Positions 1 to 5,831 of a DNA stretch of 5,831 nucleotides are shown piece by piece. The notes below the pieces were generated by a model. That model was given only the letters and a program-made list of their open reading frames with translations. It was not told where the DNA came from and ran no database searches. Source of the stretch: Verrucomicrobiaceae bacterium (lineage in GTDB: Bacteria; Verrucomicrobiota; Verrucomicrobiia; Verrucomicrobiales; Verrucomicrobiaceae); the NCBI GenBank assembly GCA_947463285.1, contig CANHTV010000252.1, positions 1 through 5,831 on the forward strand. The letters are read 5' to 3'. Within the stretch, counting starts at the first letter, position 1; every line of letters starts with the position of its first letter. Both the position numbers and the translations under genes were made by a program.

Positions 1-48
1 AGCGAGGCTAGGGAATTACGGGAGCGGGAGCAAGGTTTAACATCCAAT

Positions 49-1812
49 TCACAAAGGCCAGAAAATGGGCACCAGGATGATGATGACGATCAGAGACAGC
101 AGGGTGAGGCCACCGCCGACCTTGATGAAGTCGCTAAAGCGGTATTTACCCGGACCATAGACGAGGATGCAGCTCGGCTCGAATGGCGTGAGCAGGGAGA
201 TGCTGGCGCTGAGTGTCACGGCGATGGCAAAGGCACGCAGGCTAGAGCCCATGCTTTCCGCAGCCTTCATGGCCACCGGCAGCACAACCAAAGCGGCGGC
301 GGCATTCGACATGGGCTGGGTGAGCAAGACGGTCAGCACACTGAAGCCAGCCATGACCGCGACCGCCCCATAAGACTGAAGCCAGCCTGTGATTGCCTGC
401 GCCAGCATTTGATCTGCCCCGGAATTCGCCATAGCAGAGCCAAAGGCGGTCATGCCACTGATGAGGATGAGCAGCCGCCAATCCACATTTTCATAAGCCG
501 TGTCCAGCGTGATACAGCGCGTGGCCAAGGCGATGAGAGCCACCATTAAAAAGGCGATGGAGGTGGGAATGTACCCGAGGCTGCTGGCTAGAATCGCCAA
601 AGCAAAGACGATGAGCACGGCGATTCCACGCTTCTGGGTGTTGTGCGCGACGCTGTGTGCATTGATGACGACCATCTCGGAGTTTTCCTCAAACACCCGG
701 ATGCGGTCATAGGAGCCCTGCAAAAGCAGCATATCCCCGGCTTCCAGGGGCACGTCAGCCATGTGCTCACTGAGGGTGCGGTCACCACGCAGCAAAGCCA
801 GAACGGACAGGCCGGAGCGGCGGCGAAAGTTGCTACTCCTGAGGCTCTGCCCCACCAAACTGGAGCGCGGTGTGAGCACGACCTCGGCGATGCTGGCATC
901 CCTCATGTCCACACCGGAGCTGCGTAGGTCCATATCCTCAAGGATGTCGATGCCTTCGATCTTTTTGACACGGATTAAATTCTGTACCTTGCCAGCCACC
1001 AGCACCACATCACCCAGCTCCAGACGCTCGTGCGGCTTCACCTCCACATCCTGGCCCGCGCGGCGGATTTTCACCACTTGGAACTCCATCACTGAAAAGT
1101 CCGAGGCAAAAATCTCCTGCCCGATGAGCGGCGAGCCCGCCAGAATCACCACCTCGCTCAAGTATTCACGAATCGTGCTCGCCTCGGTAGGTCCGTCATT
1201 TTTGTCACGCTCCGGCACCCAGCGCATACCGATAACGATCATGTAAAACAAGCTGACTCCAAAGATGACGATCCCAACAGGCGTGAGCTCAAACATCGCA
1301 ATCGGGTCCAAGCCCATCTTGGTGATCGCACCACTCACGGCCACGTTCGTGCTCGTGCCAATCAAGGTGCAAGTGCCGCCGAGAATGGCTGAAAAGGCCA
1401 GTGGCATGAGCAAGCGCGAAGGCGCGATTTTAAGGCGACGGGCCAAAGCAATCACGGGGCCGAGAAACATGGCCGTGACCGTGGTGTTATTCATGAAGGC
1501 AGAGATCGCCCCCACGGAGGTCATCATGCCAGCCACCACACGGATCGGTTTACCACCCGACGTCCTCGCCAGCAGATGCCCCAGACTGTCCAGCACCCCC
1601 GTGTCACGCAAAGCCGCGCCGATGACGAAGATGGAGCCCAGCATGATGATGATCTCATTGCCAAACCCTTCAAAGGCCTCTTTGACCGAGATGATGCCCG
1701 TCATCACCAACAGACACAGCATCCCCAGCGTCACCAGATCCACCGAGATTTTCTCAGTGGCAAAAAGGGTGATGGCAGCGATGAGCAGGCCGATGACGAT
1801 GTAGGCATCCAT
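49..1812 (-). CDS. SLC13 family (DASS-type) permease with two RCK_C/TrkA_C domains
   Basis: Inner-membrane secondary transporter of the SLC13/DASS (ion transporter) superfamily, which usually carries sulfate, dicarboxylates or similar anions with sodium or protons; the substrate cannot be read from the sequence. Numbering from the TTG at 1818, residues about 4-200 are an N-terminal membrane half with NNTTVTAMFL (110-119) and the family loop GGTCTLIGTSTN (147-158). Residues about 217-290 and 306-380 are two tandem RCK_C-like soluble domains, each ending in a GD(V/M)(V/L)L.. strand. Residues about 397-589 are the second membrane half, with SNAAAALVVLP (504-514) and a TPFEPS..VYGPGKYRFSDF motif (544-563). 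The length and the order membrane-RCK_C-RCK_C-membrane are typical of the family, so it looks intact. No NAD-binding RCK_N part is present. I prefer ATG at 1812 over an in-frame TTG at 1818; neither has a Shine-Dalgarno. The frame stays open upstream to a stop near 1942-1944 but offers no other standard start. It is monocistronic as far as can be seen. Confidence 0.9.
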   Translation of the reverse strand: MDAYIVIGLLIAAITLFATEKISVDLVTLGMLCLLVMTGIISVKEAFEGFGNEIIIMLGSIFVIGAALRDTGVLDSLGHLLARTSGGKPIRVVAGMMTSVGAISAFMNNTTVTAMFLGPVIALARRLKIAPSRLLMPLAFSAILGGTCTLIGTSTNVAVSGAITKMGLDPIAMFELTPVGIVIFGVSLFYMIVIGMRWVPERDKNDGPTEASTIREYLSEVVILAGSPLIGQEIFASDFSVMEFQVVKIRRAGQDVEVKPHERLELGDVVLVAGKVQNLIRVKKIEGIDILEDMDLRSSGVDMRDASIAEVVLTPRSSLVGQSLRSSNFRRRSGLSVLALLRGDRTLSEHMADVPLEAGDMLLLQGSYDRIRVFEENSEMVVINAHSVAHNTQKRGIAVLIVFALAILASSLGYIPTSIAFLMVALIALATRCITLDTAYENVDWRLLILISGMTAFGSAMANSGADQMLAQAITGWLQSYGAVAVMAGFSVLTVLLTQPMSNAAAALVVLPVAMKAAESMGSSLRAFAIAVTLSASISLLTPFEPSCILVYGPGKYRFSDFIKVGGGLTLLSLIVIIILVPIFWPL

Positions 1813-1926
1813 GAGCAAAAACAGAACAGGCGCGTTGATGATGGGCAGGATGTGCCAGATGACGAATGAAAAGAATGTCTCAAGTCTGTCAGACCCGACA
1901 CTGGCGCTGCGTTCATAGTGCCCCTT

Positions 1927-2604
1927 ATGAAACCCAGCCTTCTATTCACTGCTCTCATCCTCAGTTTCTCATCCCAAGTTCAGGCCGAAGACGCCTTCGT
2001 TTCTCTTTTCGACGGCAAATCCCTCACTGGCTGGGAACAGCACAGCGGCACCGCTGAGTACCGCATTGAAAACGGCACCATCATTGGCAAAACCGTGCCA
2101 AACACGGGTAACTCCTTCCTCTGCACCGCCCGCAAATACGCGAACTTCATCCTCGAAGTCGAATTCAAGGTCGATCCGTCCATGAACTCTGGCATCCAGT
2201 TCCGCAGCAATTACTACACGCAGGAAACCGAAGTGGAGATCGCCGGTAAGAAGAAAAAATTCCCGGCTGACCGGGTGCATGGTTATCAGTTCGAGATTGA
2301 TCCCTCCCCACGCGCCTACACCGGCGGCGTCTATGATGAAGGCCGTCGCGGCTGGCTTTTCGATCTGAAAAACAACGAAGCCGCCCGCAAAGCCTTCAAG
2401 CAGGGTGACTGGAACACCGCCCGCATCGAATGCCGCGGCGACAGCATCAAGACCTTCATCAACGGCGTCCCAGCAGCTGACTTCAAAGACGACCTCACCG
2501 CAGAAGGCGTCATCGCCCTACAAGTTCATGGCGTTGGCAAAAAGACCGAAGCCATCGGCAAAGAAGTGATGTGGAAAAACATCCGCATTCAGGAACTGAA
2601 GTAA
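1927..2604 (+). CDS. Secreted 3-keto-disaccharide hydrolase (DUF1080) family protein
   Basis: Exported protein of the DUF1080 family (Pfam 3-keto-disaccharide hydrolase), a concanavalin-like beta-sandwich fold common in Verrucomicrobiota and Planctomycetota and linked to cleavage of 3-keto-glycosides; the actual substrate here is unknown. From the ATG at 1927 the product is 225 residues. Residues 1-20 form a signal peptide (Lys2, hydrophobic core, cleavage likely after VQA), leaving one domain. Family landmarks are LFDGKSLTGW (27-36), SGIQFRS (88-94), HGYQFEID (118-125), GGVYDEGRRGW (133-143) and the closing GVIALQVHG (194-202) with NIRIQEL near the C-terminus. A GTG nine bases upstream is in frame, but it would add MPL ahead of the natural MK start of the signal peptide, so ATG is preferred. 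No Shine-Dalgarno is visible. The stop lies 3 bases from the stop of the convergent transpeptidase gene. It has no lipobox or extra binding domain, so it should be a soluble periplasmic or secreted protein. Confidence 0.9.
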   Translation: MKPSLLFTALILSFSSQVQAEDAFVSLFDGKSLTGWEQHSGTAEYRIENGTIIGKTVPNTGNSFLCTARKYANFILEVEFKVDPSMNSGIQFRSNYYTQETEVEIAGKKKKFPADRVHGYQFEIDPSPRAYTGGVYDEGRRGWLFDLKNNEAARKAFKQGDWNTARIECRGDSIKTFINGVPAADFKDDLTAEGVIALQVHGVGKKTEAIGKEVMWKNIRIQELK

Positions 2605-2607
2605 ACC

Positions 2608-3582
2608 TCAGCGCACGATCACCCTGGACCCCGGGCGCACCAGTGACGGCAGCCGGATCGCATCCCAGTTCGCGAACCGCACGCAGCCTGCACTGCGACT
2701 GCGCCCGATGGTCTTTGGCATGGCCGTACCATGAAGCCCGATGCCGCTTTTACTGATACCACACCAAATGATGCCGATCGGACTGTTCGGCCCCGGCGGC
2801 AATTGAAAGGCCTCTTTTCCACGCACGCCTTCCTCAAGGAACTGCTTGTCATAGCGGAAGGTCGGGGTCGTCATCATCGTCTCCACCTTCCAGCTGCCCA
2901 CAGGGATGAACTCGGGCTTCCCCGGTGTGATGGGAAATGCCGCCAACAGCTTCTCACCCGGTGCATAGACGACCGCAATGCGATCCGTTGTATCTACGAC
3001 GATCGTGTTTTCCCCCAAAGCTGCATCTGCTTTAAAGCAGGCCATCGCCTTCACATCCTCGATACGGAAGGAGGCGATGTTTGGCACAGCTACGACATCA
3101 CCCACCTTTAGTGCCGCGAGGTTTTTACCCTGATTGATCAGCGTCAAAAAGCTCTCATCCGTATGGAAGCGCTCCGAAACGAGCTCCAACAGGCTGCGAT
3201 AAAACATATAAGGAAACTTCACCTGCTCCTCTGGTTTTTCCGGCAGCTTGGCATTCACAAACTTCGCCAGTTCAGGCTTGATTTTATAGGCAGCAAAAAT
3301 CACCGGCACCTCTTTCGCCGCCGCTGCCATCACAGGCCCCCAGCTATACAGATCCTTGTTACCATGGGCAAAGTTGTAGTTCACGATGGCCTTGTCCGTA
3401 AACTCACCGATAGCACCATCGAGTTTTCCAGGACCGAACAGATGCTTGTCCAAAAAAATCTGGACCCGCAGGATCTCATTCCGATCCGTCGGCACATCCT
3501 GCTGATTATCAGGAACTTGTGCCCATGCAGCGGAGACAACCCCGAGGCAAAGCAGCAGGATAAAATGAAAAGAAGAAATCAC
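2608..3582 (-). CDS. L,D-transpeptidase (YkuD domain) with peptidoglycan-binding-like and LysM-like N-terminal modules
   Basis: Periplasmic YkuD-fold enzyme of 324 residues, expected to form 3-3 peptidoglycan cross-links or attach proteins to peptidoglycan through a catalytic cysteine. Residues 1-21 are a signal peptide (MISSFHF start, cleavage near AWA). Residues about 34-74 resemble a PG_binding_1 helix bundle (LFGPGKLDGAIGEFTDKA), and residues about 135-168 resemble a degenerate LysM repeat ending LKVGDVVAVPN. The YkuD domain runs from about 190 to 324, with IPVGSWKV (226-233), PPGPNSPIG (262-270) and the active site His284-Gly-Thr ... Ser297-Ala-Gly-Cys300-Val-Arg302, followed by NWDA (305-308). 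His284 and Cys300 are kept, but the histidine of the usual SHGC signature is Ala298. The GTG start at 3582 is supported by AGGA seven bases upstream and by an in-frame TAG just beyond. It is on the same strand as lysC but is separated from it by a terminator, so it is probably transcribed alone. Confidence 0.9.
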   Translation of the reverse strand: MISSFHFILLLCLGVVSAAWAQVPDNQQDVPTDRNEILRVQIFLDKHLFGPGKLDGAIGEFTDKAIVNYNFAHGNKDLYSWGPVMAAAAKEVPVIFAAYKIKPELAKFVNAKLPEKPEEQVKFPYMFYRSLLELVSERFHTDESFLTLINQGKNLAALKVGDVVAVPNIASFRIEDVKAMACFKADAALGENTIVVDTTDRIAVVYAPGEKLLAAFPITPGKPEFIPVGSWKVETMMTTPTFRYDKQFLEEGVRGKEAFQLPPGPNSPIGIIWCGISKSGIGLHGTAMPKTIGRSRSAGCVRFANWDAIRLPSLVRPGSRVIVR

Positions 3583-3888
3583 GACCGCATCCTAGGCTGA
3601 GATTCCGATGTGGCAAGGTCATGCCCGAATCAGCAACCAAGTCCATGACCGCGAATTGACAGAACGTCAGAATTAGAAACCACGGCAACATAAAAAACAT
3701 CCGGCTGTTTTATTTTGTTCTCGCCCTTTTTTGCCTGTTTAACATCCCAGGCTGCACTCCTTTTGTGATCGCTGCTGGCATGATGTTTTCGGATTAAAAT
3801 CTAAATCATCAGCAGGGCATGATGGATAAACAACTGGGCACCTCCGCTCATGATCGTGCGAGTGCTCCCGACTACATGGGCTAGCGCT
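3583..3888. other. Non-coding gap upstream of the L,D-transpeptidase gene
   Basis: This stretch, with the adjacent terminator, makes up the 365 bases between the transpeptidase start and the lysC stop. It should contain the minus-strand promoter of the transpeptidase gene, but I could not pick -35 and -10 boxes with confidence. It is more AT-rich than the surrounding genes, with A/T runs around 3691-3740 and 3786-3806. It also holds a 9-base direct repeat GGCATGATG (3777-3785 and 3817-3825), CTGCTG/CAGCAG arms (3772-3777 and 3810-3815), and a plus-strand 21-codon open frame (3819-3884) that I do not call as a gene. No tRNA-like or riboswitch-like fold was recognised. Confidence 0.5.
3590..3593 (-). 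promoter_or_regulatory. Shine-Dalgarno site of the L,D-transpeptidase gene
   Basis: AGGA on the minus strand, seven bases before the GTG at 3582. It decides the start: the only ATG nearby (3590-3588) overlaps the site, is out of frame and meets TGA after three codons, and the in-frame sequence upstream reaches TAG at 3594-3592. It is the only clear Shine-Dalgarno among the five gene starts in this window. Confidence 0.65.
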
Positions 3889-3924
3889 AAAAACCCGTCC
3901 GCAGAAACTCTGCCGACGGGTTTT
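3889..3924 (-). terminator. Intrinsic (rho-independent) terminator of lysC
   Basis: Near-perfect hairpin beginning 23 bases after the lysC stop. The arms AAAACCCGTC (3890-3899) and GACGGGTTTT (3915-3924) pair over 10 bases. A single C/C mismatch (3900, 3914) follows, then a 5-base inner stem GCAGA/TCTGC (3901-3905, 3909-3913) closing a 3-base loop. Read on the minus strand, the stem ends in five T residues (3893-3889), so termination of the lysC transcript is the natural reading. The plus-strand read also ends in TTTT, so it could act in both directions, although no convincing plus-strand gene ends here. Confidence 0.88.
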
Positions 3925-3947
3925 AATGAATGGCTAAAGAGGTCGGA

Positions 3948-5177
3948 TCAAGAGACAGCGTCCAAACCAAAAGCCGTGTGAACAGCTTTCGCAGCAGCCT
4001 CGATGTCGGACTCCTGCACAATGACGGCGGTCTTGATTTCGCTGGTGGAGATCATGAGAATGTTCACGCTAACGTCGGCCAGAGCCTTGAACATTTTGGC
4101 AGCGACACCGCTGTGACTGCGCATGCCGATACCGACGACGCTGAGCTTGGCAATGCCCGACTCGGTACGCAGAGTCACCTTGTCACCCAGGCTTGGCAAA
4201 ATGGCGCGGAGCGCGGCTTCAGCCTTCGGTAGATCCGCGCCACTGAGCGTGAAGGAGATGTCGGTTTCACCGTCGAAGCTGACGTTTTGCACGATCATAT
4301 CAACGATGACATTGGCACTGGCGATAGCACCAAAGATCGTGGACGAGATACCAGGACGATCAGGCACGTCGTCAATGGTGATTTTGGCCTGATTACGCTC
4401 AAGGCTGACGCCACGAACGACGACGGATTCCATGCCGGGTGTTTCTTCTTTCACGAGTGTTCCAGGGTTATTGTTCAGGCTGCTGCGGACTTCAAAACGG
4501 ACGCCAAATTTTTTGGCAAATTCGACACTGCGGCTCTGCATGACTTTGCTGCCGCTGCTGGCCATCTCCAGCATTTCATCATAGCTGATCTCCTGGATCT
4601 TGGTGGCGCTTTTCACCACGCGCGGATCGCAAGTATAGACACCATCGACATCAGTGTAGATCTGGCAGAGATCGGCCTTGATCGCCGCAGCCATGGCGAT
4701 GGCAGTCAGATCGCTGCCTCCACGACCAAGTGTGGTGATTTCGCCACTGGCAGTTTCACCTTGAAAGCCTGCCAGCATGATGATGTTTCCTTCATCCAGC
4801 ATCTTGTGTACCGCATCAGGTGTGATGTTCACGATGCGCGCCTTGGTATGCACTCGGTCCGTGGAGATGCCCGCCTGGGCACCCGTCAGGGAGACGGCCT
4901 TGCCACCGAGGGCATTGATAGCCATGGCGGTGAGGGCAATGGTGGTCTGCTCACCCGTGGATAGCAGCACATCCATTTCACGCTCACTGGGTTCCTGCTC
5001 GGGAGAGACTTCTTTGGCAAGCTTGATCAGCCCGTCGGTCACGCCGGACATGGCGGAGACGACAGCGACGACTTGATTTCCTGCGCGCTGAGTTTCCAGA
5101 ATACGACGTGCGCAGTTGCGAATGCGCTCTGGGTTGCCGACGGACGTGCCGCCATACTTCTGGACGATGAGGGCCAT
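3948..5177 (-). CDS. lysC: Aspartate kinase (aspartokinase)
   Basis: Cytoplasmic kinase that phosphorylates L-aspartate with ATP to give 4-phospho-L-aspartate, the first step toward lysine (and diaminopimelate for peptidoglycan), threonine and methionine. The 409 residues match the usual monofunctional length. The amino-acid-kinase domain covers about 1-245, with KYGGTSVG (7-14), VVSAMSGVTD (39-48), LSTGEQ (72-77), GRGGSDLTA (151-159) and YTDVDGVYTCDPR (174-186). Two ACT domains follow at about 265-335 (DRPGISSTIFGAIA) and 345-405 (GIGMRSHSGVAAKMF, then STSEIKTAVIV), which implies feedback control by lysine and/or threonine. The frame extends upstream to a TTG at 5216, but those 13 codons have no family counterpart. 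The ATG at 5177 yields the standard MALIVQKYGG start and is used here. No Shine-Dalgarno is present; a pure pyrimidine tract abuts the ATG on the coding strand. No other aspartate-pathway gene adjoins it. The gene ends in a strong terminator. Whether a shorter beta subunit is made from an internal start cannot be told. Confidence 0.97.
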   Translation of the reverse strand: MALIVQKYGGTSVGNPERIRNCARRILETQRAGNQVVAVVSAMSGVTDGLIKLAKEVSPEQEPSEREMDVLLSTGEQTTIALTAMAINALGGKAVSLTGAQAGISTDRVHTKARIVNITPDAVHKMLDEGNIIMLAGFQGETASGEITTLGRGGSDLTAIAMAAAIKADLCQIYTDVDGVYTCDPRVVKSATKIQEISYDEMLEMASSGSKVMQSRSVEFAKKFGVRFEVRSSLNNNPGTLVKEETPGMESVVVRGVSLERNQAKITIDDVPDRPGISSTIFGAIASANVIVDMIVQNVSFDGETDISFTLSGADLPKAEAALRAILPSLGDKVTLRTESGIAKLSVVGIGMRSHSGVAAKMFKALADVSVNILMISTSEIKTAVIVQESDIEAAAKAVHTAFGLDAVS

Positions 5178-5196
5178 GAGGGAGAGGGGAAAAGGG
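5178..5196 (-). promoter_or_regulatory. Polypyrimidine tract abutting the lysC start codon
   Basis: Nineteen consecutive pyrimidines on the lysC coding strand (all purines on the plus strand) lie immediately before the ATG at 5177, where a Shine-Dalgarno would normally be. Pyrimidine-rich leaders can bind ribosomal protein S1 in other bacteria, so this may be the ribosome-docking element. That role is inference; only the sequence bias is seen. Confidence 0.35.
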
Positions 5197-5271
5197 CCGC
5201 GAAAATGGCACGCCAAGCCGTGGGCGCAATGGGAAATCTACGCTGCTTGCATCGGAGGTCGCTGTGTTTCC

Positions 5272-5295
5272 GCTCTTGAGCTTGCTCGTATGAGC
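5272..5295. repeat. Four alternating GCTC/GAGC inverted half-sites in the lysC divergent promoter region
   Basis: Within 24 bases the sequence reads GCTC (5272-5275), TT, GAGC (5278-5281), TT, GCTC (5284-5287), GTAT, GAGC (5292-5295). Each neighbouring pair is an inverted repeat, and the last pair extends to TGCTC/GAGCA (5283-5287, 5292-5296). It lies 33-56 bases upstream of the plus-strand ATG at 5328 and about 95-118 bases upstream of the lysC ATG, a sensible place for an operator or a leader hairpin. No known regulator site was recognised, and 4-base elements can arise by chance. Confidence 0.35.
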
Positions 5296-5327
5296 AGGAA
5301 GCGCCAAGAATGGTCTAAGCCCGCGCC

Positions 5328-5831
5328 ATGAAATTTCACGCTCTCTGCCTTAGCTTTGCCTTCTTGCTCTCCGCTCCTGCGGCCGAACCTCCTGGTCAAT
5401 GGAAAGCTGCCGACAAGGAAGGACGCCCATGGAAGCATCCAGGCACTGGCCTTAACTTCCCATCCGTTCTGAGTAATTACCGGCTGGCTGGAGAGTTCGC
5501 CTACGAGGCCGGCGGTAGTTTTATCCGCTATGAAAATCTCGATGAACGGGCTCGGGCAGACATCTTCTTTTTCCCAACCGGGCCAAACATCTCCACGCTC
5601 GAAGAAAAACAGCGTCTGATTTTACAAGAGATGGACAATGTCAGCAAAGATCTCGAAGCCATGGTCAAACAAGGCCGCTACAAAAACCTCGCATTCGGTC
5701 CACTCGGAGCAGGTTCGCTGGAACTTTGGAGGCGTGAGCCCCTTCCGATGGCAGCCCGCAGCATCACAGCGACTCGTATCGGCAAAAACGACGAAGGCGT
5801 TGTTGAAGCCATGCTGCACCAGTGGGTGGGC
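5328..5831 (+). CDS. Secreted protein of unknown function, 3' end beyond the window
   Basis: An open frame of 168 codons from ATG at 5328 runs without a stop off the right edge, so the protein is incomplete. Residues 1-19 form a clear signal peptide (MKFHAL start, hydrophobic core, SAPAA before Glu20), pointing to export; there is no lipobox. The mature part begins PPGQWKAADKEGRPWKHPG and continues with a probable beta-rich stretch (residues about 42-82, including GEFAYEAGGSFIRYE and ADIFFFP), a likely helix with heptad-like spacing (about 90-116) and further strands including LAFGPLGAGSLELW (121-134). I recognise no family, catalytic motif or membrane segment after the signal. No Shine-Dalgarno precedes the ATG. 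It is divergent from lysC across 150 bases and may share regulatory DNA with it. Coding is supported by the signal peptide, the long open frame and codon use like its neighbours; the function is unknown. Confidence 0.75.
   Translation, partial: MKFHALCLSFAFLLSAPAAEPPGQWKAADKEGRPWKHPGTGLNFPSVLSNYRLAGEFAYEAGGSFIRYENLDERARADIFFFPTGPNISTLEEKQRLILQEMDNVSKDLEAMVKQGRYKNLAFGPLGAGSLELWRREPLPMAARSITATRIGKNDEGVVEAMLHQWVG

Noticed and set aside
1265..1804. Plus-strand 179-codon open frame antisense to the permease gene
   Set aside because: It mirrors the conserved SLC13 coding sequence and has no independent family motif or ribosome-binding site.
3163..3600. Plus-strand 145-codon open frame over the transpeptidase gene
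   Set aside because: It is antisense to the signal peptide and N-terminal domains of the transpeptidase, and its basic, low-complexity translation has no known fold.
3656..3661. TTGACA on the plus strand as a -35 box
   Set aside because: There is no -10-like hexamer 16-18 bases downstream and no convincing plus-strand gene follows.
3509..3700. Minus-strand 63-codon hydrophobic open frame overlapping the transpeptidase start
   Set aside because: It is in a different frame from the supported transpeptidase start, overlaps its Shine-Dalgarno and signal peptide codons, and has no start context of its own.
4431..4433. Internal ATG of lysC (codon 249) as the start of a separate beta subunit
   Set aside because: Its position near the start of the ACT region resembles the Bacillus case, but only a weak purine stretch precedes it. 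There is no clear ribosome-binding site.
4287..4964. Plus-strand 225-codon open frame inside lysC
   Set aside because: It is wholly antisense to a well-conserved gene and its composition is a shadow of the lysC codons. It has no recognisable domain.
5178..5216. Longer aspartate kinase start at TTG 5216
   Set aside because: The extra 13 residues do not match the family, whose members start directly with a short strand before KYGGTSVG. ATG at 5177 fits that start exactly.
5178..5327. Lysine riboswitch or attenuator upstream of lysC
   Set aside because: The 150-base gap is too short for a full lysine riboswitch, and neither its conserved core nor a terminator with a T-run is visible.
5622..5819. 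Minus-strand 65-codon open frame at the right end
   Set aside because: It is antisense to the secreted-protein frame, which has a signal peptide and a longer open run.

Overview
The window reads as ordinary chromosomal DNA from a Gram-negative bacterium, most likely of the Verrucomicrobiota (a Prosthecobacter/Verrucomicrobium-like genome) or possibly a planctomycete relative. The grounds are indirect: a secreted 3-keto-disaccharide hydrolase (DUF1080) protein, a family heavily expanded in those phyla; an L,D-transpeptidase with a PGPNSP..NWDA signature that I associate with verrucomicrobial proteins; mid-50s GC by eye; and start codons mostly without a Shine-Dalgarno sequence. No rRNA, tRNA or other phylogenetic marker is present, so this placement is an inference.

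Layout from left to right. A minus-strand SLC13-type permease with two cytoplasmic RCK_C (TrkA_C) domains occupies 49-1812. It is divergent, across a 114-base gap, from a plus-strand secreted DUF1080 protein (1927-2604). That gene converges, with only 3 bases between the stop codons, on a minus-strand periplasmic L,D-transpeptidase (2608-3582). A 365-base gap follows, holding the upstream region of the transpeptidase and a strong intrinsic terminator (3889-3924) belonging to the next gene. That gene is minus-strand aspartate kinase lysC (3948-5177, true start inside a longer open frame). Across a 150-base divergent gap lies a plus-strand secreted protein of unknown function (from 5328), which runs off the right edge of the window.

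The genes alternate in strand or are separated by a terminator, so I see no operon: each of the five appears to be its own transcription unit. They share no pathway. They cover anion or dicarboxylate uptake, sugar-derivative hydrolysis outside the cytoplasm, peptidoglycan cross-linking, the first step of aspartate-family amino acid synthesis, and one unknown exported protein.

I found no mobile element, CRISPR array, phage remnant or RNA gene, and no convincing undescribed multi-gene system. The points most worth a second look are the histidine-to-alanine change in the transpeptidase active-site signature, the run of four alternating GCTC/GAGC half-sites between lysC and the unknown gene, the homopurine/homopyrimidine tract abutting the lysC start, and the unrecognised secreted protein at the right end.
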